A stretch of DNA of 9,774 nt from CAZDML01 sp964506645 (GTDB lineage Bacteria > Elusimicrobiota > Elusimicrobia > 2-01-FULL-59-12): positions 1 to 9,774 of the forward strand of contig CAZDML010000077.1 in NCBI GenBank assembly GCA_964506645.1, given 5' to 3'. The translations under genes and the position numbers were made by a program. A model generated the notes under the pieces. That model was not told the origin of the DNA and made no database searches. It was given only the letters and a program-made list of their open reading frames with translations. Positions 4,848 through 9,774 of the stretch are shown piece by piece (positions within the stretch are counted from its first letter, which is position 1; the number at the start of each line of letters is the position of its first letter).

Positions 4848-5930
4848 ATGGAACTCAAAGTCCTCATCTTGCCCGGAGACGGGATTGGTATCGAAGTCAC
4901 GCGCGAAGCGGTGCGCGTGCTCGAAGCCGTTGCCAAAAAATTTAACCACACCCTCTCCCACAAAGAAGCACTCCTGGGCGGTATTGCCATCCACAAAACG
5001 GGCAACCCATTCCCCCCGGAAACCGAAAAGCTCGCGCTCGAAGCTGACGCCACACTTATGGGCGCGGTGGGTCTTCCCGAATTTGATAACGCCCCGCCCG
5101 AGAAGCGCCCCGAGAAAGGGCTCCTGGGCATCCGCAAAACCCTGGGCGTGTATGCGAACCTGCGACCGGTCCGCACGTATCCTTCCTTATTAAACTCTTC
5201 CCCCCTGAAGAATCACTTGGTGGAAGGGACCGACATGATCATCGTCCGCGAGCTAACCGGTGGGCTTTACTACGGCACACCGCGCGGCATCTCCGGCTCG
5301 GGTCCCACCGAACGCGGTGTCAACACCATGGCCTACACCCGCGCGGAAATTGAACGCGTCACGCGCATGGCCTTTGAACTGGCGCGCAAACGGCGCAAGA
5401 AAGTGACCAGCGTCGACAAGTCGAACGTCCTCGAAGTCTCCCAGCTCTGGCGCAAGGTCGTAGTCGAAGTATCGGCCGATTACAAAGACGTCACGCTCGA
5501 ACACCTATTAGTCGACAACTGCGCTATGCAGCTCGTACTAAACCCCAAACGTTTTGATGTGGTTCTGATGGAAAATATGTTCGGGGATATATTAAGTGAT
5601 GAAGGTTCGGTGCTCGCCGGATCGATCGGCATGCTGCCCTCGGCCTCGATCGGCGACAAGAAACCCTCCGGCATCTGGGTTGGTCTTTACGAACCCGTGC
5701 ACGGCTCGGCGCCGGATATCGCAGGACAGAACAAAGCCAACCCCTTGGGTGCTATCGGGTCGGTCGCTGCAATGCTGGAATACAGTTTTGGATTGATGAA
5801 AGAAGCCGCTGCGGTGAACAAAGCGATCGAGCAAGTACTCGAAAGCGGAAAAGTCACTGCTGATTTAAAACCCGCCGGAAAACCCGCCACGACCGAGCAA
5901 GTCGGACAAGCCGTCTGCGTCGCGCTGTAA
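4848..5930 (+). CDS. leuB: 3-isopropylmalate dehydrogenase
   Basis: A 360-residue, full-length enzyme that oxidises and decarboxylates 3-isopropylmalate with NAD+ in leucine synthesis; cytoplasmic homodimer. Signatures in order: LPGDGIG (8-14), substrate arginines in IRKTLGVYANLRPVR (95-109: Arg96, Arg106) and VRELTGGLYYG (133-143: Arg134), catalytic Tyr141, DKSNVLEVSQLWR (190-202) with catalytic Lys191, Asp223 in VDNCAMQL, Asp247 and Asp251 in MFGDILSDEGSVLAGSIGM (244-262), and the NAD+ site EPVHGSAPDIAGQNKANPLG (282-301), where Asp290 favours NAD+ over NADP+. The leucine-pathway motifs LGVYANLRPVR and YYGTPRG separate it from isocitrate and tartrate dehydrogenases. No other leu genes are in the window. 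The ATG at 4848 lacks a strong ribosome site but lines up with the family N-terminus. It is convergent with the antiporter gene, 18 bases away, without a visible terminator. Confidence 0.97.
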   Translation: MELKVLILPGDGIGIEVTREAVRVLEAVAKKFNHTLSHKEALLGGIAIHKTGNPFPPETEKLALEADATLMGAVGLPEFDNAPPEKRPEKGLLGIRKTLGVYANLRPVRTYPSLLNSSPLKNHLVEGTDMIIVRELTGGLYYGTPRGISGSGPTERGVNTMAYTRAEIERVTRMAFELARKRRKKVTSVDKSNVLEVSQLWRKVVVEVSADYKDVTLEHLLVDNCAMQLVLNPKRFDVVLMENMFGDILSDEGSVLAGSIGMLPSASIGDKKPSGIWVGLYEPVHGSAPDIAGQNKANPLGAIGSVAAMLEYSFGLMKEAAAVNKAIEQVLESGKVTADLKPAGKPATTEQVGQAVCVAL

Positions 5931-5948
5931 CGCGTCTTCGGTCCTGCT

Positions 5949-7004
5949 TTAGAGAAGAAACTTTTTTACCGCAACAATAAACAATCCCGTCAACAAAAGA
6001 TTAAACGCCAGGCTCAGACTTCCAATGAGAATGGGCATGCCTGTGATCCCATACCCCAATGCCATCAGCAACACCCCAACGCCGACTTCCCCGCGCGGAA
6101 ACATGGCCACACTGAGCGCTAAGCGTTCCCGAGGGGTGGCTTCGTTCCGGTAGAACAAGAGTGGAATACATTTCCCGAGATTGGAAATCAGCGTCAGCAC
6201 AAACACATGAATCCCCACCATGGCGACACTCATCGAGCCCATCACTACTTTGGGCAATGAACACCCCACAAGCAGCATAAACACCGCTTTCACCACCTGG
6301 TCGATCCACGAATGCGGATCGTCTCCGGCTTCAATGGAATGATGCCGCAGGACACACCCTAGAACAAACGCCGGCAATAACACCTCCAGGTGAATGTGCG
6401 CCAAACGGTCCGATTCCCAACACAAAAAAACAACCACAAACGCATAGAGAAGCACCCACGCTTTATTCACCGGCCAGTCCGATTGATTCATCCATCGATA
6501 CCCAATGATCAAAAATATAAATGTCAGGACAATCACGACCAACAGTTCTGGTTTCCACCCCACCCACATCATCTGAAGTGGAATGAGGAGAAGGATGGTG
6601 GACAGATCATCAAATATGGCCAGCACGCGCGCTTTCTTAAACACCCACGTGGAGCCGAGGCCGGCCGCAGCAAGCAATGTAAAGAGCACGCCGGCCGACG
6701 TGGGCGCCGAAAAACACGCGACTAGCAGCGACTCGTTCCACGGCATCTTCAGCACGGTGACAAAATAGATCGCACAGAGAATCCACGGCAAACTCGATGC
6801 CGAAAGCGCCACGATACTGTCTATGGCATACGTGGAGGGGTGCTTCATGTCAGCGGAAAATTCGAGTCCCACCTCGATCATGATGTACCCCAGACACACC
6901 ATGGTGATCCAATGCAGCGGCGAGTACCAAGGGCTGAAATCAAACACTTGAGCTGCCACCATCCCCAGCAATAAGAGGACGCTATAAAAAAGGACGCGTT
7001 TCAT
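5949..7004 (-). CDS. Monovalent cation:proton antiporter (CPA-type, Na+/H+ exchanger fold)
   Basis: A 351-residue inner-membrane protein with about ten or more hydrophobic helices. The paired aspartates Asp132-Asp133 in ARVLAIFDDLSTILLLIPL (125-143) match the ion-binding DD/ND position of the CPA superfamily, and FSAPTSAGVLFTLL (98-111) resembles the unwound TM4 region. SVAMFPRGEVGVGVLLMALG (298-317) has the conserved Arg and Glu near the C-terminal helices. It has no cytoplasmic TrkA-N/RCK domain and is shorter than the common 380-420 residues, so KefB/KefC-type regulation is unlikely. Exact ion (Na+ or K+) cannot be told. The ATG at 7004 has no clear Shine-Dalgarno. It lies 41 bases after the rocD stop on the same strand, so the two are probably co-transcribed. 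Confidence 0.9.
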   Translation of the reverse strand: MKRVLFYSVLLLLGMVAAQVFDFSPWYSPLHWITMVCLGYIMIEVGLEFSADMKHPSTYAIDSIVALSASSLPWILCAIYFVTVLKMPWNESLLVACFSAPTSAGVLFTLLAAAGLGSTWVFKKARVLAIFDDLSTILLLIPLQMMWVGWKPELLVVIVLTFIFLIIGYRWMNQSDWPVNKAWVLLYAFVVVFLCWESDRLAHIHLEVLLPAFVLGCVLRHHSIEAGDDPHSWIDQVVKAVFMLLVGCSLPKVVMGSMSVAMVGIHVFVLTLISNLGKCIPLLFYRNEATPRERLALSVAMFPRGEVGVGVLLMALGYGITGMPILIGSLSLAFNLLLTGLFIVAVKKFLL

Positions 7005-7045
7005 CGCAGGATTTTAACTTTTAGCGGAGGGTGGAATGCGTCGCA

Positions 7046-8260
7046 TTACTTCGCAAAGACCGTTTTGATTTGAGCGGCGGCCCAGAGAAGGTCGTCTTTG
7101 GAAATGACGAGCGGCGGCGCCAGTCGGATGACTTTGTCGTGGGTTTCTTTGCAGAGGACTCCCAACTCCATGAGCCTTTCACACGTCGGCCTCGCTTTTT
7201 CTGTCAGCTCGATGCCGACCAAGAGTCCGCGTCCGCGGATCTCGCGGATGATGGGGTTTTTCATTTTGCGAAGTTCCTCGATCAGGAGGGCGCCCAGCGT
7301 TTTGGCGTTGTCGACCAAATTTTCGTCTTGAATGACGCGCAGCGCTTCGCGCGCCACCGCGCAGGCCAGCGGGTTGCCGCCATAGGTACTGCCATGACTG
7401 CCCGGTTCAAAGACGTCTAAAATCTCCGCACGCGAGACCACCGCCGAGACCGGATAGAATCCGCCCGAGAGCGCCTTGCCTAAAATAAACAGATCCGGCT
7501 GAACGTCTTCCGCCCACGAGGCAAATAGCGTGCCCGCACGGCCGAGCCCCGTCTGCACTTCATCCGCCATGAACAAAATGTTTTTGCGTTTGCACAGCGC
7601 CGCTGCATCGCGCAAATAGCCGGCCGGCGGAATGAGAATCCCCGCTTCGCACTGAATCGGTTCGATCAGCAGCGCGCAGGTGTTGGGGGTGATGGCGGCT
7701 TCCAGCGCTTTCAAATCGCCAAACGAAATGGAGACAAACCCCGGCGTGAACGGCCCGAAGCCGGCACGATAAGCTTCTTCGGAAGAGAACCCGACGATGG
7801 TCGTTGTTCGTCCATGAAAATTGTTTTTACAGGTGATGATCTCCGCTTTGCCCTCGGCGATGCCTTTTTTGCGGTAACCCCAGCGGCGCGCCGTTTTGAT
7901 AGCAGTCTCGACGGCTTCGGCGCCGGTGTTCATGGGCAGCACGCGCTCCATGCGACAGAGTTCGGCGAGTTCTTTGCAGAATAGTGGAAGTTGATCGTTG
8001 CGGAAGGCGCGCGAGGTGAGCGTGACCTTTTTGGCCTGGTCGAGCAGCGCCTGCAGAATGCGCGGATGGCAGTGGCCCTGGTTGAGCGCGGAATACGAAC
8101 TTAAACAGTCCAGATATTTGCGACCTTCGGTATCGTACACCCAGGCGCCAGAGGCTTTTTCGATCACGATATCCAGCGGCCAATAGTTGTTCGTGCCCCA
8201 TTGCTTTTCAAGGGCAATGAGCTCCTCCGAAAACGGCGGCTGTTTGTGCAGCGGTTCCAT
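7046..8260 (-). CDS. rocD: Ornithine aminotransferase (ornithine-oxo-acid transaminase)
   Basis: A 404-residue class III PLP aminotransferase that moves the delta-amino group of ornithine to 2-oxoglutarate, giving glutamate semialdehyde, which leads to proline or glutamate. It follows the ornithine enzyme pattern closely: NNYWPL (24-29, Tyr26 is the substrate tyrosine), LSSYSALNQGHCHP (53-66), LPMNTGAEAVETAIKTARRW (108-127), NNFHGRT (146-152), DEVQTGLGRAG (233-243), GKALSGGFYPVSAV (261-274) with PLP lysine Lys262, HGSTYGGNPLAC (289-300) and VIRLAPPLVI (377-386), whose Arg379 matches the gating arginine of human OAT. Glu205, its salt-bridge partner, is kept. One oddity is Cys204 in EPIQCEAG, where the family nearly always has Gly. 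The product links to the glutamate synthase in the same window only through metabolism. Promoter not clear; a 17-bp hairpin lies 41-90 bases upstream. Confidence 0.95.
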   Translation of the reverse strand: MEPLHKQPPFSEELIALEKQWGTNNYWPLDIVIEKASGAWVYDTEGRKYLDCLSSYSALNQGHCHPRILQALLDQAKKVTLTSRAFRNDQLPLFCKELAELCRMERVLPMNTGAEAVETAIKTARRWGYRKKGIAEGKAEIITCKNNFHGRTTTIVGFSSEEAYRAGFGPFTPGFVSISFGDLKALEAAITPNTCALLIEPIQCEAGILIPPAGYLRDAAALCKRKNILFMADEVQTGLGRAGTLFASWAEDVQPDLFILGKALSGGFYPVSAVVSRAEILDVFEPGSHGSTYGGNPLACAVAREALRVIQDENLVDNAKTLGALLIEELRKMKNPIIREIRGRGLLVGIELTEKARPTCERLMELGVLCKETHDKVIRLAPPLVISKDDLLWAAAQIKTVFAK

Positions 8261-8300
8261 AGGATTCTTTTACACTGCAAATACGCAATAAACAAGTCCA

Positions 8301-8350
8301 TTGATCCTGGTACAACAAATCACTACGTTGCTCTGTTGTACCAGGATCAA
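8301..8350. repeat. Perfect 17-bp inverted repeat with 16-base loop
   Basis: TTGATCCTGGTACAACA (8301-8317) and TGTTGTACCAGGATCAA (8334-8350) are exact reverse complements around a 16-base spacer. It lies between the divergent rocD and outer-membrane genes, 41-90 bases upstream of the rocD ATG. No T-run follows on either strand, so it is not an ordinary terminator. It is flanked by CAAGTCCA (8293-8300) and CAAGCCAA (8351-8358), which could be an imperfect direct repeat. A small palindromic mobile repeat, an operator, or an RNA structure in the rocD leader are all possible. Confidence 0.85.
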
Positions 8351-8460
8351 CAAGCCAAAAGTTAACCGAAATGTAACCCCCGCGACACATGGCCGTAACT
8401 TCGAAGTGTTAATTTAAATTTAAGTGACACAAAGAGAAAACAGGGGCAGCAAAATACCTA

Positions 8461-8489
8461 TTGTAATATTGAGCTGTTTCGTCTATACA
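8461..8489 (+). promoter_or_regulatory. Sigma-70 promoter for the right-hand outer-membrane gene
   Basis: TTGTAA (8461-8466), a 17-base spacer, then TATACA (8484-8489). Transcription would start near 8496, giving a leader of about 45 bases that includes a strong Shine-Dalgarno, AAGGAGGT (8527-8534), 6 bases before the ATG. The element probably serves the three-gene run that starts at 8541. Confidence 0.55.
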
Positions 8490-8540
8490 TATTAGAACAA
8501 GCAAAGAACTGTTAAGTGCTTCAATGAAGGAGGTCTCACC

Positions 8541-9221
8541 ATGAAGACACGCAATCTGCTCCTCGCCACACTGGCCGCCGCCGTACTCACGGCGCCCGCA
8601 CACGCCTACGAACGCTACGATATGCTGATGGCCGGCTATTTTGACGGCCCGAGTATTTCGGGTACTGTCGGCGTCAGAGAACTCTTTGAAAAAGTGCCCT
8701 TGGATTTTGAGCTGGAGCTGGGCTACAGCTGGACCCATAAAGGCGATGCGATTCTCGCCAGCCAGGTTTTTATTAACCAGGCACAAGTCGGTCAAAATGA
8801 CACGCAAAGCTCAGGCGGCGTTCTGGACTTTGGGATCAATGCTCTGTACCCCCTGAAACAAGCGTATGGACCCGTGAAGTTTTATGTGCTGGGCGGCCCC
8901 CGTTATGCCCGCTGGGCCGTGCGTCATCAATACACCAACAACAACGAAGACTTTGACGTGGTCTCGCACGTTTGGGGCGTCGGCGGTGGATTGCGCGGCA
9001 TCTTGCCGCTCGGCAAAAAAGCCAACGCGGTGCTGCAGCTGAGCGTGGATTATTATCCCCGCAGCTCGATTTACGGACACGATGCGACCTACTATCCAGA
9101 CGGCAGCGCCATTAACGCCCGCAACAACGGCGCCGGCTACACCTACACCTATGCCGATGCCCAGCGTGCGACCACCGTGCCGCACATTCGTCCACGTGTG
9201 ATGGTCGGACTGCAGTTCTAA
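8541..9221 (+). CDS. Exported outer-membrane beta-barrel-like protein, unknown function
   Basis: A 226-residue protein with a standard signal peptide (MKTRN, Ala/Leu core, AHA cleavage after residue 22). The mature part shows alternating strands such as DFELELGYSW (55-64), VKFYVLGGPRYARWAVRH (111-128), HVWGVGGGLRGILPL (142-156) and NAVLQLSVDYYP, and ends in VMVGLQF with a terminal Phe, the usual barrel-assembly signal. The size fits an 8-strand barrel of the OmpA/OmpW type, though I cannot assign it to a family. Asn/Tyr-rich segments (128-137 and about 176-200) look like exposed loops. AAGGAGGT upstream makes the ATG at 8541 certain. The VOC gene follows in the same frame after only 15 bases, so they are one transcription unit. 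Confidence 0.85.
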   Translation: MKTRNLLLATLAAAVLTAPAHAYERYDMLMAGYFDGPSISGTVGVRELFEKVPLDFELELGYSWTHKGDAILASQVFINQAQVGQNDTQSSGGVLDFGINALYPLKQAYGPVKFYVLGGPRYARWAVRHQYTNNNEDFDVVSHVWGVGGGLRGILPLGKKANAVLQLSVDYYPRSSIYGHDATYYPDGSAINARNNGAGYTYTYADAQRATTVPHIRPRVMVGLQF

Positions 9222-9223
9222 GC

Positions 9224-9229
9224 GAGAGG
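9224..9229 (+). promoter_or_regulatory. Shine-Dalgarno supporting the CTG start of the VOC gene
   Basis: GAGAGG lies 7 bases before CTG 9237, an ideal distance, and is 61 bases from the GTG at 9291. It also forms part of a small inverted repeat, AGAGG-tcct-CCTCT, that could partly hide the site until ribosomes finish the gene just upstream. Confidence 0.45.
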
Positions 9230-9236
9230 TCCTCCT

Positions 9237-9626
9237 CTGAATTCCAACGACCGTCGCACTCCAGGCCAGACGTTCTGGTTTGATCTCCCCGTGGTCCATC
9301 TCTCGGATGCCATGTCGTTTTACGAAGGGCTTCTGGGATGGACGTACCGACAAATGGAAAATTCGCCCGTGGCTGACTACGTCATGATCGAGGCCGGCGG
9401 TACGCTCATCGGCGGACTGCGCCAGGTGAAAACCGCACCCCCCACCACCGACGCGGTGCCCCTCGTTTACTTTACCGTCGAAAAACTCGCCCCCAAGGTC
9501 GCGCGCGCCAAGGAACTCGGCGCGCGCCTCGTCGGCGAACGTGTCGAGCTGGGCAAGAACCGCGGTTGTTACCAGTGGCTGCGCGACCGCGAAGGCAACC
9601 TCATCGGATTATGGGCTCCCGAATAA
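9237..9626 (+). CDS. VOC/glyoxalase-fold protein, probable CTG start
   Basis: A small protein of the vicinal-oxygen-chelate (glyoxalase/bleomycin resistance/dioxygenase) superfamily, one beta-alpha-beta-beta-beta module pair, cytoplasmic. Recognisable parts are TFWFDLPVVHLSDAMSFYEG, LLGWTY, the glycine-rich MIEAGGTLIGGL, and the last strand LRDREGNLIGLWAPE with the typical metal-ligand Glu. The first strand (TFWFDLPV) is needed for the fold, yet the only ATG/GTG/TTG upstream of FYEGLLGW is GTG 9291, which would cut that strand off. The only earlier in-frame candidate after the preceding stop is CTG 9237, with GAGAGG (9224-9229) 7 bases upstream. I therefore start it at 9237 (129 residues); an automated call may give 9291. 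Substrate is unknown. It overlaps the next gene by 16 bases. Confidence 0.8.
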   Translation: MNSNDRRTPGQTFWFDLPVVHLSDAMSFYEGLLGWTYRQMENSPVADYVMIEAGGTLIGGLRQVKTAPPTTDAVPLVYFTVEKLAPKVARAKELGARLVGERVELGKNRGCYQWLRDREGNLIGLWAPE

Positions 9627-9774
9627 AAATTATTCTCCTTCTTCTGGCGGTCGGGCTGGGACTGGCCGGTTGTGCCAGCGTCAAACCCTGGGAGAAAGAA
9701 ACGCTCTCCCGGCCCGGCATGCAGCTCGATCCCGAGCCGCTCGTGAACGCCTGCGATGACCATATTTATTTCAG
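9611..9774 (+). CDS. DUF4266-type lipoprotein, N-terminal part, cut by window edge
   Basis: Fifty-four codons of a protein that continues past the window end. It starts with a lipoprotein signal peptide (MGSRIKIILLLLAVGLGLAG) and a good lipobox, LAGC, with Cys21 as the lipid-carrying residue. The mature part reads ASVKPWEKETLSRPGM and then NACDDHIYFS, which matches the DUF4266 pattern (C-A-x-V-x-PWE, R-P-x-M, H-x-YFS); family members usually end in a short Gly/Cys-rich tail that would lie outside. DUF4266 genes are, from memory, typically followed by a DUF3570 gene and often by a thioredoxin-like or ApbE (FAD:protein FMN transferase) gene. The ATG at 9611 overlaps the VOC gene by 16 bases, so coupling is likely. 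No strong Shine-Dalgarno is seen. Cellular role unknown. Confidence 0.8.
   Translation, partial: MGSRIKIILLLLAVGLGLAGCASVKPWEKETLSRPGMQLDPEPLVNACDDHIYF

Larger units (their letters stand above)
8261..8540. other. 280-base divergent intergenic region
   Basis: Holds the 17-bp inverted repeat (8301-8350), a 10-bp palindrome ACTTCGAAGT (8398-8407), an AT-rich tract TTAATTTAAATTTAA (8409-8423) that stands out in the G+C-rich surroundings and could act as an UP-type element or regulator site, and a sigma-70 promoter (8461-8489) reading rightward. I find no convincing open frame in it. A clear rocD promoter on the other strand was not found. Confidence 0.7.

Noticed and set aside
5931..5948. Bidirectional terminator between leuB and the antiporter gene
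   Set aside because: The 18-base gap shows no inverted repeat or T-run on either strand.
8811..9353. 180-residue minus-strand frame
   Set aside because: Shadow of the outer-membrane and VOC genes, which have proper ribosome sites, a signal peptide and family motifs.

Overview
The window looks like chromosomal housekeeping and accessory DNA from a diderm (Gram-negative-type) bacterium. Several proteins have Sec signal peptides, two look like outer-membrane beta-barrels, one is a lipoprotein, and an ECF sigma/anti-sigma pair senses the envelope. G+C is moderately high, with strong G/C preference at third codon positions. I cannot name the phylum; an uncultured lineage is plausible. I see no mobile element, CRISPR array, tRNA or rRNA.

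Left part, minus strand (about 4349 down to 1). This is a near-continuous run of genes in one direction. An ECF sigma factor overlaps its zinc-finger anti-sigma factor. That gene overlaps a 68-residue exported protein by ATGA, which in turn overlaps a DUF3106-type periplasmic protein by ATGA. Next come an exported protein made mostly of Arg/Glu/Asp repeats, a strong hairpin, a 358-residue putative outer-membrane protein, a CrcB/Fluc fluoride channel, and, from its own extended -10 promoter, the start of the glutamate synthase large subunit (gltB), cut by the window edge. The first four genes form a tight envelope-stress-type cassette. The anti-sigma factor and the 68-residue protein share a short motif in the parts expected to lie in the periplasm, which suggests a sensing partnership.

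Middle part. Divergent from the sigma gene, on the plus strand, is a small unrecognised cysteine-containing protein, then leuB (3-isopropylmalate dehydrogenase, leucine synthesis). leuB ends 18 bases from a convergent minus-strand pair: ornithine aminotransferase (rocD) upstream and a compact monovalent cation:proton antiporter downstream, probably one operon.

Right part, plus strand. The 280-base region between rocD and the next gene holds a perfect 17-bp inverted repeat, a second palindrome and a good sigma-70 promoter. It drives a 226-residue outer-membrane barrel protein, followed closely by a VOC/glyoxalase-family protein that appears to start at a CTG codon, and then by an overlapping DUF4266-type lipoprotein cut by the window end.

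The most interesting items are the sigma/anti-sigma/68-residue/DUF3106/charged-helix cassette with its shared motif and possible leaderless autoregulated promoter, the 17-bp hairpin, and the likely CTG start.
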